A DNA stretch of 64,000 nt from Sphingomonas aquatilis (GTDB lineage: Bacteria; Pseudomonadota; Alphaproteobacteria; Sphingomonadales; Sphingomonadaceae), in NCBI RefSeq assembly GCF_014196115.1, contig NZ_JACIDB010000002.1, positions 62,001 through 126,000 of the forward strand, in the 5' to 3' direction. The first letter of the stretch is position 1. Every line of letters starts with the position of its first letter. Shown here piece after piece: positions 9,651-19,478 of this stretch. The translations under genes were made by a program, and so were the position numbers. The notes beneath the pieces were generated by a model. The model saw only the letters and a list, made by a program, of their open reading frames with translations. It ran no database searches and had not been told where the DNA came from.

Positions 9651-9980
9651 ATGCAGGACGACGACAGCTTCGTGTACGACGAGGCGAGCGGCGAGTGGAT
9701 CAGCGCCAGCGACGCGGCGGCGAAGGCGGCCGCGTCCGGCGGCGCGGGTGGTGGCGGCGACAGCGCCGTCGAGGTGCGCGACGCGGTCGGCAACCTGCTG
9801 GCCGATGGCGACCAGGTGACGCTGATCAAGGACCTGACCGTCAAGGGCGCCGGCCAGACGCTGAAGCGCGGCACGCTGATCAAGAGCATCCGGCTGACCG
9901 GCGATGCGCAGGAGATCGACTGCAAGTTCGACGGGATCAAGGGGCTGGTGCTGCGCGCTGAGTTCGTGCGGAAGCGCTGA
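9651..9980 (+). CDS. PhnA/YjdM-family protein lacking zinc-ribbon cysteines
   Basis: A 109-residue protein whose C-terminal two thirds match the PhnA (YjdM) domain: 'VRDAVGNLLADGDQVTLIKD', 'VKGAGQTLKRGTLIKSIRL', 'IDCKFDGIKGLVLRAEFVRK'. E. coli YjdM has an N-terminal zinc ribbon with two cysteine pairs; here that region is 'DSFVYDEASGEWISASDAA' and has no cysteine. The only Cys (in IDCKF) lies in the C-terminal domain. Despite its old name the family has no proven role in phosphonate use. ATG 9651 follows GGGGGTGAC. The stop (9978-9980) directly abuts the ung start, so the two are co-transcribed. Confidence 0.88.
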   Translation: MQDDDSFVYDEASGEWISASDAAAKAAASGGAGGGGDSAVEVRDAVGNLLADGDQVTLIKDLTVKGAGQTLKRGTLIKSIRLTGDAQEIDCKFDGIKGLVLRAEFVRKR

Positions 9981-10688
9981 ATGGACGGGACGGACATCGG
10001 CCGGCGGCTGGACCCGAGCTGGCGTGCGGCGCTCGACCCGGTGCTGGCGAGCGAGGCGATGGCGGACCTGCGCTGCTTTCTGAGCGCGGAGGAGGCGGCG
10101 GGGAAGGCCATCCTGCCGCCGCCGCAGGACTGGTTTCGGGCGCTGGAGCTGACGCCGCTCGACGCGGTGAAGGTCGTGATCCTGGGGCAGGACCCGTACC
10201 ATGGGCCGGGGCAGGCGCATGGCCTGAGCTTTTCGGTGCAGCCGGGGGTGAAGGTGCCGCCGTCGCTGCGCAACATCTTCAAGGAATTGCACGACGATCT
10301 GGGCGTTGCCCCGCCGGGCCACGGGCATCTGGAGCGCTGGGCGAGGGCGGGCGTGCTGCTGCTCAACAGCGTGCTGACCGTCGAACAGGGGCGCGCCGCG
10401 GCGCATGCCGGCCGGGGGTGGGAGGCGTTCACCGATGCGGTGATCCGCGCGGTCGCGGCCAAGCCGGAGCCGGTCGTGTTCCTGCTGTGGGGCGCGCATG
10501 CGCAGAAGAAGGCGGCGTTCGTCACCGACGTGGCGCACGGCGGGCGGCATCTGGTGCTGCGATCGCCGCACCCGTCGCCGCTGTCGGCGTATACCGGCTG
10601 GTTCGGCAGCAAGCCGTTCAGCCAGGCGAACGCCTTCCTGTCCGCGCACGGCCGCGGGCCGGTGGATTGGGCGTTACCGGCGGCCTGA
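9981..10688 (+). CDS. ung: Uracil-DNA glycosylase, family 1
   Basis: Removes uracil from DNA at the start of base-excision repair. The 235-residue protein has the water-activating motif '[18 protein letters not shown]' with catalytic Asp at about residue 71, 'LLLNSVLTV' and the leucine-loop motif '[13 protein letters not shown]'. Length and motifs are those of a normal Ung. The ATG immediately follows the TGA of the PhnA-like gene with no gap. Confidence 0.97.
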   Translation: MDGTDIGRRLDPSWRAALDPVLASEAMADLRCFLSAEEAAGKAILPPPQDWFRALELTPLDAVKVVILGQDPYHGPGQAHGLSFSVQPGVKVPPSLRNIFKELHDDLGVAPPGHGHLERWARAGVLLLNSVLTVEQGRAAAHAGRGWEAFTDAVIRAVAAKPEPVVFLLWGAHAQKKAAFVTDVAHGGRHLVLRSPHPSPLSAYTGWFGSKPFSQANAFLSAHGRGPVDWALPAA

Positions 10689-10711
10689 GGCAAGGCATGG
10701 CCGCGTCCTTC

Positions 10712-10790
10712 CGTTCACCCTGAGCCTGTCGAAGGGTGCTTGTCCGCAAGCGTGACGCTGGGGGCGGACCTGCCCTTCGACAGTGAGTAG
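10712..10790. repeat. Palindromic repeat family E, copy 1
   Basis: The segment begins CGTTCACCCTGAGCCTGTCG and closes with the opposite-strand version (CCTGCCCTTCGACAGTGAG). A related copy with the same arms lies at 29246-29331. It sits 24 bases after ung and may work as a transcription end or mRNA stabiliser. The rest of 10791-10935 shows nothing I can identify. Confidence 0.75.
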
Positions 10791-10935
10791 CTGAAACCAT
10801 CCCCCGGATGGCTTCAGTCGATCCTGGGAGGCTGGGCGACCTGCGCACCAGGGCGAACGGGGTGGGGGCAGGCGGTTTCCTCCGGCCGATTGCGCGCAGA
10901 AGTGGACGAAGTGGACGGTACGTCATCGTCCGGAA

Positions 10936-11649
10936 TCACGCCGAGCCGGCGTCGCCCATCGCCGCGAGGTCGCGCTCCCACGCTTCGTCGCTGGCGCGCA
11001 GCTCGGCGCGGTGCGCCGCCTCTTCACGCGCCGCCGCGGCCCGCTCCTCGATCGCATCCTGCTCCGCCTCCGACACGAAGCGCGGCGGCTGGTAGCGAAC
11101 GAAGGGTTTCGGCAGCGGATCGCCGGCCTCGCGCGCATAGGCGTCCGCCTCGACCTGATCGATCATGCGGTTAAGGCACAGCGTCGCGGCATCGGGCGAG
11201 CGCTCGGCGCGCACCGTGTCCATCCATGCGCCGTAGCGGACGGGATCGCGGTAGCGCAGCAGGAACATCGTCAGCTTTTCGTCATAGCGGCGGCGTTCGC
11301 CGATCTGTTCGCCCTTGTAGAAGATCGGCGTGGCGACACCGTGGATCGCGCGGGAAAAGGCGGCGTCGGACAGGCGCTGGATCGCCTGGTCGAGCGCGGC
11401 ATCCCAGGCGAAGCGGAAGCTTTGCGCATCGGTGCGCGCGCGCAGGGCATAAGCGGCGCTGGTGCTGATCCCGACGCGCTTGCATGCACTGTCGACACAG
11501 CCGCATTCGGCGAGCGCGCGGATGAAGTCGACCTGCCGCTGCGGCGTCCAGCCATCGTGGCGATGGCGGAGTTCGACGGTGTCGAAATCGAGCGGGTTGC
11601 GGGGCGCGGCCTTGCGGCGGCGGGGCGAGCGATGGGGTGCATGGGACAT
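10936..11649 (-). CDS. Conserved hypothetical protein with HTH-like segment
   Basis: A 237-residue basic protein I cannot assign to a named family. Near residues 45-75 it reads 'ALAECGCVDSACKRVGISTS' followed by 'AAYALRAR', which looks like a homeodomain-type helix-turn-helix of the sort found in terminase small subunits and transposase-like DNA binders. A middle block contains 'EKLTMFLLRYRDPVRYGAW', and the C-terminus is a charged, probably helical stretch rich in E, A and R. There are no membrane segments and no neighbouring phage genes, so a free-standing DNA-binding protein is more likely than a true terminase. The start ATG 11649 faces the antitoxin gene across about 150 bases. Confidence 0.65.
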   Translation of the reverse strand: MSHAPHRSPRRRKAAPRNPLDFDTVELRHRHDGWTPQRQVDFIRALAECGCVDSACKRVGISTSAAYALRARTDAQSFRFAWDAALDQAIQRLSDAAFSRAIHGVATPIFYKGEQIGERRRYDEKLTMFLLRYRDPVRYGAWMDTVRAERSPDAATLCLNRMIDQVEADAYAREAGDPLPKPFVRYQPPRFVSEAEQDAIEERAAAAREEAAHRAELRASDEAWERDLAAMGDAGSA

Positions 11650-11801
11650 GCGCCGCCATTGGGCACGTTTTGCGCGTGTAGGACAGGGGGTGGCGGAAAG
11701 GCGCGGTTTTCTGCGAGGTGTGGGGTGGGGGCGTCCTACAGGGGTGGATGTCGTCTTCGGCGTGGGTTGCCATTGCCGCAGGCGAAGCGCAGATTTGCCG
11801 T

Positions 11802-12047
11802 ATGCGCGCGATGAGCTGTTTCGAGGTGAGTGCCGATCTGGCGGGCGCGATCGAGCGGGTCGTTGCCGACAGTACGCCGCTGGCGATCACGCTGGAGTGC
11901 GGCAAGGGGGCGGTGCTGGTATCGGCGAGCGAATGGGCTTCGATTGAGGAGACGCTGTATGTGCTGCGATCGCCGGCGAATGCCGAACGGTTGCTGGAGG
12001 CGGTGCGCGGGTTCGAAGCGGAGGAGGAAGGCGTCGCGTTTCCGTGA
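11802..12047 (+). CDS. yefM: YefM-type (Phd/YefM) antitoxin
   Basis: An 81-residue protein starting MRAMSCFEVSADLAGAIERV. It matches the YefM fold: an N-terminal DNA-binding half, 'GAVLVSASEWASIEETLYVL' and the family hallmark 'LRSPANAERLLEAVRGFEAE'. YefM binds and neutralises the YoeB endoribonuclease and represses its own operon. The frame is intact and ends at 12047. A toxin gene should follow, and one does, but it is wrecked (next feature). ATG 11802 is preferred over in-frame ATG 11811 by similarity to the YefM N-terminus (MRxxSYSEAR). Confidence 0.88.
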   Translation: MRAMSCFEVSADLAGAIERVVADSTPLAITLECGKGAVLVSASEWASIEETLYVLRSPANAERLLEAVRGFEAEEEGVAFP

Positions 12048-12048
12048 G

Positions 12049-12308
12049 GTGTCGTTCTAATTGATGGCGTGGGACGATCACCGCCATTGGCAGGATAATG
12101 ATATGGCGCTCATCCTTAACATCAATGCGCTCTCCGAGGAATGCCGGCGTCACCTATTCAAGGCGACGGGGAAGCCAGAACCGCTCGGCGGCAATCTGTA
12201 GGCTGATTGTCGCGCCGGATCACTTCTGAGCATGGGCTGGTGTATCGCGCCGCGGGCAGTCCTGACGAGTAGGTGCTACAAGTGGCGCAGTGCCGGTATC
12301 ATTATTGA
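12049..12308 (+). pseudogene. yoeB: yoeB toxin pseudogene
   Basis: Directly after yefM, the conceptual translation aligns along the full length of a YoeB toxin. From GTG 12049: VSF, then stop TAA (12058-12060), then 'LMAWDDHRHWQDND', '...CRRHLFKATGKPEPLGGNL' up to 12198. One base is missing around 12199-12200. In the new frame come G, stop TGA (12204-12206, where YoeB has Trp), 'LSRRITSEHGLVYRAAGSPD' plus E, stop TAG (12270-12272), and 'VLQVAQCRYHY' with the normal end TGA at 12306-12308. The catalytic-site context (KPEPL, SRRIT-EH-LVYR, CRYHY) is still clear. Three nonsense codons plus one frameshift make it non-functional. Confidence 0.9.
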
Positions 12309-12339
12309 GGTTCGCCAATCGGCAAACTATGCATGAGAC

Positions 12340-13110
12340 ATGCACCTTCTGTTCGTAGACGAGAGCGGTACGCCTCCAAAGCCTCACGCCCAAGAGCAAA
12401 GCTACTTTGTAATTGCTGGTTTAGTTATCCCTGAGGATCGCTGGACAGGTTTGAGAGACAAGCTGATCGGAGCCAAGCGCGCTGCGGGATATCGCGGTGA
12501 ACTAAAATGGCGGTTTTTTGCTCCAAAAAACGATGATGACGACAATCCGATGCGTGATTGGGATAAGGACGCGAAGAACCAGTTCCGCGACAGAATTTTC
12601 AGAATTATCACCGAGGCGAAATCCTGCCGCATCATTGCCTGCGCATCGGAGGGGATGACGGCTTATGGCCTGGGAAACGTCAGCACCCAGGATGACCTAT
12701 ATTTTCGAACATACAAGCCGGTCACGGAACGCTTTCAGTATTTTCTTCAGGATGTGACGCGAACAAGCGGACGAGATACGTATGGTATCATCGTCGCTGA
12801 TCACCGTGGAAAAGGCGATGATGATAGCATGCGCATACGTCACGAAAGACTTATTCGTGAAAATGGCGGATATACGTCGGACTCCTCAAATTTCATCGAG
12901 GGGCTTTTCTTTTCGCCATCTCATTTGAGTATAGGTATACAACTTGTTGATATGATAGCTGGCGCTATTTGGCGCGCGCAGTCCCACGGCGACCGGACAT
13001 GGTATGATCTACTTAGACCATCGTTTCGCACGTCGAATGAAGGCCAAATCGACGGGTACGGCCTCGTTCGATTCCCAAAGAAGGGCTGGCAAGGACGTGT
13101 GCTAGATTGA
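12340..13110 (+). CDS. DUF3800 domain protein
   Basis: A 256-residue protein starting MHLLFVDESGTP, the hallmark of DUF3800, a family with an RNase H-like fold. Further family features are 'SYFVIAGLVIPEDRW', 'GIIVADHRGKGDDDSMRIRH' and the C-terminal 'GIQLVDMIAGAIWRA'. Acidic residues in the first motif (D7, E8), the central VADH and the final 'LVDMIAG' would form the metal site. The biochemical function is not established; members often sit in mobile or defence-rich regions. Codon and base use are clearly more AT-rich than in flanking genes, suggesting acquisition by transfer. It is a single gene with no partner beyond the dead yoeB 31 bases upstream. Confidence 0.85.
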   Translation: MHLLFVDESGTPPKPHAQEQSYFVIAGLVIPEDRWTGLRDKLIGAKRAAGYRGELKWRFFAPKNDDDDNPMRDWDKDAKNQFRDRIFRIITEAKSCRIIACASEGMTAYGLGNVSTQDDLYFRTYKPVTERFQYFLQDVTRTSGRDTYGIIVADHRGKGDDDSMRIRHERLIRENGGYTSDSSNFIEGLFFSPSHLSIGIQLVDMIAGAIWRAQSHGDRTWYDLLRPSFRTSNEGQIDGYGLVRFPKKGWQGRVLD

Positions 13111-13256
13111 CGCCGGGTGAGGCCGTAGCCCCAACGTGCTAAGTGACGCACTCCCGGCCTTCCTGATATAGCGTCCCAGCATTGACAAATCAATCGTTGC
13201 CACGCCCGGCAACTGGCGACTCGGCGCACGCGAGCCGCCTCATAGAACTCTATCGG

Positions 13257-15296
<2,040 letters not shown>

Positions 15297-15300
<4 letters not shown>

Positions 15301-15321
15301 TCAAAGTATTACTTTGATGGG
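15297..15321 (-). repeat. Perfect 12-bp-arm inverted repeat at the 5' edge of the TPP riboswitch
   Basis: CCCATCAAAGTA, a central T, then its exact complement. It is AT-rich unlike its surroundings and its arm runs into the GGGGTCCC that opens the aptamer, so this hairpin and the aptamer cannot form fully at once. Confidence 0.7.
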
Positions 15322-15387
15322 AACCCGGTAGCGCTCCCCCGGGGATGACAGGGGTTTACGCGCTTTTTCGGGAGGGCGCCAATCAAT

Positions 15388-15528
15388 TCCTCCCCCGCCA
15401 GGGGGAGGGGGACCGTTCGGCTTCAGCCGAATGGTGGAGGGGGAGGTCGGCGGCGCGGACTATCGTCAACGTACCGCCGTCCTCCCCCTCCGTCAGCTTC
15501 GCTGCCACCTCCCCCTGGCGGGGGAGGA
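15388..15528. repeat. Palindromic repeat family D, copy 1
   Basis: The arms TCCTCCCCCGCCAGGGGGAG and their complement (CTCCCCCTGGCGGGGGAGGA) enclose a second inverted pair and a variable core. Copies lie at 18040-18167 and 24488-24629. It stands between the thiC leader and the end of the ferritin-like gene at 15540. Confidence 0.9.
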
Positions 15529-15539
15529 CTTGTTGGGGG

Positions 15540-16562
15540 TCAGCCGCTCGCGGCGCTGGTGCGGATGTTGCCGTTGATGCCGTTGGGGAAGAAGCCGCCC
15601 GCGGTCACCGCTGCCTTGTTGAGGAAGACGATGTTGAGCACCTGGCCGGTCGAGCGGCTGTAGACGATGCCGTTTGAGTCGGTCGGCACGATGTTGGCGG
15701 TGGTGGTGTCGCCGATGCCCTGGTCGGTGTCGCTGGCGCCATCGAGGCTGTCGCGCGCGTCAGAGATGAGACGTGCGTTGTTGAGGATCGCCGGGTTGTA
15801 GAGGATCGACGAGGCGTCGATGCCCTTGCGGTACAGGACCGAACGGATCAGGCCGGCGTGATAGCTTTCGGCGGCGAGGATGCCGGCGGCGGCTTCCAGA
15901 TACACCTTGTTGCCGATCGCGGGCGCGGCGCCCTTGTACGCGCTGACGCCGACGTCTTCGAACAGGTACGCGCCGAGCAGGAAGCTGATGTCGTCGGCAT
16001 AGGGGTTGAACGTGCCGCTCGACCCGACCACGCCGGCCGCGCGGGCGGCGGCGGTGAAGGCACCGTTGGCATCGCCCGAAATGTTGATCGCCGGCATCGC
16101 CACCGCCGCGCCGACGCCGTTCGCCCCAGCGCCCAAAGCGGTGCGCAGGAAGGTGACGTGGGCGATTTCGTCTTTGGCGATCTCGCGCGCATATTGCGCG
16201 ACGACAGGGTCCTGGAAGGGCACCTGCGCGCCGCCGGTCACCGTGCCGCCAATGCCGACGCCGGTGGTGAGGCCGGGGTTGAGGCCCTGGCCGAACGCGG
16301 CCCAGCTGTAGAATTGCGCCTCGAGATATTCGAGGTTGAGCGCGAAATTGAGCACGTCCGCATCCGCGGCGATCGGCGTCGGGCTGCCGGTGGGCGTAGG
16401 CGTCGGCGTCGCGGTGCCGCCGGTGTCGCCACCGCAGGCGGCAAGCAGCGAGAGCGCCCCCGCCGAGGCGGCGGCGCCGCCGGCATAGCGCAGGAAGGCG
16501 CGGCGTTCGGCACGGCGATCGGCGATCGCGGAAAGGATGGTATCGGTCGGAAGATCGGTCAT
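15540..16562 (-). CDS. Tat-exported ferritin-like lipoprotein (PCC13-62 type), paralogue 1
   Basis: A 340-residue protein. The N-terminus has a twin-arginine motif (ERRAFLRY, R20-R21) and a lipobox LAAC with Cys43, followed by a Thr/Pro linker, so it should be Tat-exported and lipid-anchored. The ferritin-like domain keeps a full di-iron set: E78 (NLEYLEAQFY), E132/H135 (DEIAH), E202 (FEDVG), E232/H235 (ESYH). A C-terminal tail 'NIVPTDSNGIVYSR...QVLN' ending in 'GGFFPNGINGNI' matches the end of plant desiccation-related protein PCC13-62. Enzyme activity is not established for this family; iron or peroxide handling is an inference. It is the last gene of a pair, 41 bases after paralogue 2. Confidence 0.88.
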   Translation of the reverse strand: MTDLPTDTILSAIADRRAERRAFLRYAGGAAASAGALSLLAACGGDTGGTATPTPTPTGSPTPIAADADVLNFALNLEYLEAQFYSWAAFGQGLNPGLTTGVGIGGTVTGGAQVPFQDPVVAQYAREIAKDEIAHVTFLRTALGAGANGVGAAVAMPAINISGDANGAFTAAARAAGVVGSSGTFNPYADDISFLLGAYLFEDVGVSAYKGAAPAIGNKVYLEAAAGILAAESYHAGLIRSVLYRKGIDASSILYNPAILNNARLISDARDSLDGASDTDQGIGDTTTANIVPTDSNGIVYSRSTGQVLNIVFLNKAAVTAGGFFPNGINGNIRTSAASG

Positions 16563-16603
16563 CGGGTCTGTCCCTGGCGAAATCGGTTGGAGCGCGTCGG
16601 CGA

Positions 16604-17713
16604 TCAGGAGGCGGTGGCCGCCTTGATCGTGCCGTTGAGGCCGGCGGGGAAGAACCCGCCCGCGCTCGTCGCCGCGGCGTTGAGATAGACGATGTTGAGC
16701 ACCTGGTTGGGGCTGCGGCTGTAGACGACGGCGTTCGCGTCCGCCGGCACGATGTTCGACACCGGGAAGGTCGGCGCGGGCGTCGGCGAGGCGGTTGCGG
16801 TGGGGGTCGGCGTGGGGGTGGGCGTCGGCGTCGGGGTGGGCGTCGCGGTGACGCCGCCCGCGGGCGCGGTGGTGGTGCCGGGCGTGATGCCCTGGTCGAT
16901 GTCGGTCGCGCCGTCCAGGCTGTCGCGCGCGTCGGAGATGCCCTGCACCCAGCCGATCAGCGGCGACCCCGAGACCAGGCCCTTGCGGTACAATTCGCCG
17001 CGGATCGTCGCGGCGTGATAGGCCTCGGTCGCCATGATGCCGGCCGCAGCCTCGACATAGGTCTTGGTGAGCAGCGGCGCGGCGCCCTTGTACGCGGTGA
17101 CGCCGACGTCTTCGAAGATGAAGGCGGCGAGGAGGAAGGCATCCTCGTTCGCATAGGGATTGAACGTCTGGCCGGCGGTGATGATCTTCGCGGCGACCGC
17201 GGCGGCGGAGAAGGCGCTGTTCGGGCCGACCGACAGGTCGAGCGCGGGCTGCGCGACGACCGTACTGCTGCCCAAGGCGTTGCGCAGGAAGGTGACGTGC
17301 GCGACCTCGTCCGCGGCGATTTCACGCGCGTAGCGGGCAACGATCGGATCGGCGAACGGCACCGCGGTCGCGCCGGTCGCATTCACCGACCCCGCCGTGC
17401 CGGCGCCGCCGAGCAGGCTCGACGAAATGCCCGCACCGGTGGTGGCGTACGCGTAGAATTGCGCTTCGAGATATTCGAGGTTCAGCGCGAAGTTCAGGAT
17501 ATCCTGATCGGTATAGGTGGGCGTCGGGGTCGCGGTGGGCGTCGGCGTCGGCGTCGACTGGGCGGACGCGCCGCTGGCGAGACCCAGCGCCCCGGTGACG
17601 GCCATGGCGCCCAAAGCATCGCGGAAGAAGGCGCGGCGCTGTTCGCGGCGGTCGACGCGGGCGTCGAGGGCGGCGATCAGCCGGTCGCTGTCGATATCGG
17701 TACGGGCGGTCAT
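16604..17713 (-). CDS. Tat-exported soluble ferritin-like protein (PCC13-62 type), paralogue 2
   Basis: 369 residues from ATG 17713 (a longer frame to 17782 exists, but the family N-terminus starts here). The Tat motif is EQRRAFFRD (R26-R27) with a signal-peptidase I site near GASA/QS, so it is a soluble periplasmic protein. Di-iron ligands: E80, E136/H139 (DEVAH), E201 (FEDVG), E230/H233 (EAYH). It carries two Thr/Pro tracts: one after the signal (residues 54-66), and a longer one (about 291-313) between the ferritin domain and the conserved tail 'VLNIVYLN...GGFFPAGLNG'. The second tract is unique among the four paralogues. First gene of a two-gene operon with paralogue 1. Confidence 0.88.
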   Translation of the reverse strand: MTARTDIDSDRLIAALDARVDRREQRRAFFRDALGAMAVTGALGLASGASAQSTPTPTPTATPTPTYTDQDILNFALNLEYLEAQFYAYATTGAGISSSLLGGAGTAGSVNATGATAVPFADPIVARYAREIAADEVAHVTFLRNALGSSTVVAQPALDLSVGPNSAFSAAAVAAKIITAGQTFNPYANEDAFLLAAFIFEDVGVTAYKGAAPLLTKTYVEAAAGIMATEAYHAATIRGELYRKGLVSGSPLIGWVQGISDARDSLDGATDIDQGITPGTTTAPAGGVTATPTPTPTPTPTPTPTATASPTPAPTFPVSNIVPADANAVVYSRSPNQVLNIVYLNAAATSAGGFFPAGLNGTIKAATAS

Positions 17714-18280
17714 GACTTCAGGGTCCTCCCCAAACACGCGGGCGGCGGCGGACCGCCGAGAATGGCAACAGCCGTTCCGCATCCCGCCGGACGCGTCAAC
17801 CCCGCATGGCGGGGAAAGCGCTCGGCTCGGCGTGTCTTCGTAACTTTGGGGAAGGTCGGGGTGCGGTCGTCAGGGGGCGGCGGCGGCGATGGTTCGTGCG
17901 AAGCCGCGAAGCCGCGAAGGAAGAACGGATTTCGCGCAGAGGCGCGGAGGACGCAGAGGGGGGGCTATGCGCCCTTGGGGTGAGGGGAAAGGAGCATCGC
18001 GCAGATCGAGATCGAAGGGAGCTTGCAGACGACGCCAATTCCTCCCCCGCCAGGGGGAGGTGGCGCCGCGAAGCGGTGACGGAGGGGGAGGTAAGAGACA
18101 CATCGGTTGGTGTATCCTCCCCCTCCGTCATGCCTTCGGCATGCCACCTCCCCCTGGCGGGGGAGGACTGACTCCGGCCGTCATACTGGCGTGGGCTTGA
18201 AGCTTTTGATCAGGGCGCTGGCAACCGCGAAAGACCCCAGTCTGCGCTGGGGTGACCGTTCCGCCGTGGTGGAGCAAATC
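17714..18280. other. Gene-free stretch between the two ferritin-like pairs
   Basis: No credible gene. It should hold the promoter for paralogues 2 and 1. It contains a degraded GCGAAG/GCGGAG-type repeat at about 17910-17965, related to the large palindrome at 54152-54362, and family D copy 2 at 18040-18167. The remainder shows nothing I can name. Confidence 0.6.
18040..18167. repeat. Palindromic repeat family D, copy 2
   Basis: It has the same outer arms as the copies at 15388 and 24488 (CCTCCCCCGCCAGGGGGAGG and its complement), an inner pair ending in GACGGAGGGGGAGGT / CTCCCCCTCCGTC, and a core that differs between copies. Confidence 0.9.
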
Positions 18281-18330
18281 CCAAAAACGAAAATCCTCCC
18301 CCACCCGGGGGGCAGGTGGAGGAGGATCCA
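18281..18330 (-). terminator. Rho-independent terminator after ferritin-like paralogue 3
   Basis: On the minus strand a strong GC hairpin (TCCTCC...CACCTGCC / GGGTGGGGGAGGA) is followed by TTTTCGTTTTT. It ends the transcript of paralogues 4 and 3 and separates it from the pair 2-1. Confidence 0.75.
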
Positions 18331-18414
18331 TGACCGGCCCGTCCACGGAAGGAACGGACGGTCGCCGGGCACCCAAAGGGGGGGAGGGGGAGCGGGTGCC
18401 CGAGGTGTTACCCG

Positions 18415-19467
18415 TCAGCCGAGACCGACGGTGAAGGCTGGATTGGGATTGTTGGTGCCGTTGGGGAAGAAACCACCACGCGTGCGGTTCGATCCATTGA
18501 CGTTGAGATAGGCGATATTGTGGACCTGCTGGCTCGTCCGGCTGTACGCGATGCCGTTCGCGTCGGTCGGCACGATGTTCGAAATGCCGGTCGTGAGGTT
18601 GCCGATATTGCTGCCGGCAATGCCCTGATCGTCGTCGCCGTTGGTGCCGCCGGTCGTGCCGTCGAGCAGATCGCGCGCGTCGGAGATCTTGGTCGTCGCG
18701 GTGATGATGTCGCCATTGGTGACGCCGCGCGTGTACAGGATCGTGCGGACGAGGCCGGCGTGATAGGCCTCTGCCGCGAGGATGCCCGCCGCCGCATCTA
18801 GGTACATCGATGAGATGACCGGCGATGCGCCCTTGTACGCCGTCACGCCGATATCTTCGAAGATATAGGCGCCGAGCAGGAAGTTGGTCGGGCTGGCGTA
18901 CGGATCGAACAGGCCGTCCGCCGCGACCACGCCGGCGGCGCGCGCCGCGGCGGTGAAGGCGCCGGTCGAGGTGCCCGAAATGTCGATCGCCGGCTGTGCC
19001 ACCACCGACGTGCCGAGGGCGGCGCGCAGGAAGTTGACGTGGGCGATTTCGTCATAGGCGATCTCGCGCGCATATTGGCCGATCAGCGGATCGCCGCTGA
19101 AGTCGACCGCACGCGGGAAACCCGCTCCGCTGCCGGTGATGACCGCGCCCTGCGTGCCGCTGCCGGTCAGCTGCGCGGCGGTGAGGCCGGTGCCGAAAGC
19201 GGCGTAGCTGTAGAATTGCGCCTCGAGATATTCGAGGTTGAGCGCGAAGTTCAGCACCGCGACGTCGGTGCTGACCGCGGTCGGCGTCGGCGTGGGGGTG
19301 GGAGCCGGCGTCTGCGCCGAATCGTTGTTGTCACCGCAGGCGGCGAGCAGCGACAGGCCACCGACGGCGGCGGCACCGCCCACGGCGGTCTTCATGAAGG
19401 CGCGACGCGCGTTGCGGCGGGCGGTCGTTTTCTCGATGATCTCGAGGACCGAAACTTCCTTGGTCAT
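18415..19467 (-). CDS. Tat-exported ferritin-like lipoprotein (PCC13-62 type), paralogue 3
   Basis: 350 residues. The Tat motif is NARRAFMK (R21-R22), the lipobox LAAC with Cys44, and a Thr/Pro linker (TPAPTPTPTPT) follows, the same plan as paralogue 1. Di-iron candidates: E79, E140/H143 (DEIAH), E204 (FEDIG), E233/H236 (EAYH). The tail is 'NIVPTDANGIAYSRTSQQVH' followed by 'GGFFPNGTNN'. Its start is 11 bases after the stop of paralogue 4, so the two are surely one operon. Its terminator is at 18281-18330. Confidence 0.88.
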   Translation of the reverse strand: MTKEVSVLEIIEKTTARRNARRAFMKTAVGGAAAVGGLSLLAACGDNNDSAQTPAPTPTPTPTAVSTDVAVLNFALNLEYLEAQFYSYAAFGTGLTAAQLTGSGTQGAVITGSGAGFPRAVDFSGDPLIGQYAREIAYDEIAHVNFLRAALGTSVVAQPAIDISGTSTGAFTAAARAAGVVAADGLFDPYASPTNFLLGAYIFEDIGVTAYKGASPVISSMYLDAAAGILAAEAYHAGLVRTILYTRGVTNGDIITATTKISDARDLLDGTTGGTNGDDDQGIAGSNIGNLTTGISNIVPTDANGIAYSRTSQQVHNIAYLNVNGSNRTRGGFFPNGTNNPNPAFTVGLG

Positions 19468-19478
19468 GTCGGGTCCCC

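Noticed and set aside
8037..10649. An 870-codon open frame on the minus strand across the S41, PhnA-like and ung genes
   Set aside because: It is antisense to three well-supported genes and its product is a low-complexity Arg/Ala/Gln protein, the usual by-product of high-GC coding DNA.
10936..11649. Phage terminase small subunit as evidence for a prophage
   Set aside because: Only the HTH segment resembles terminase small subunits; no other phage gene, attachment site or integrase is present.
16790..16860. Short tandem repeats that might be a CRISPR array or VNTR outside genes
   Set aside because: They are in frame and encode the Thr/Pro tract of ferritin-like paralogue 2; there are no spacers.
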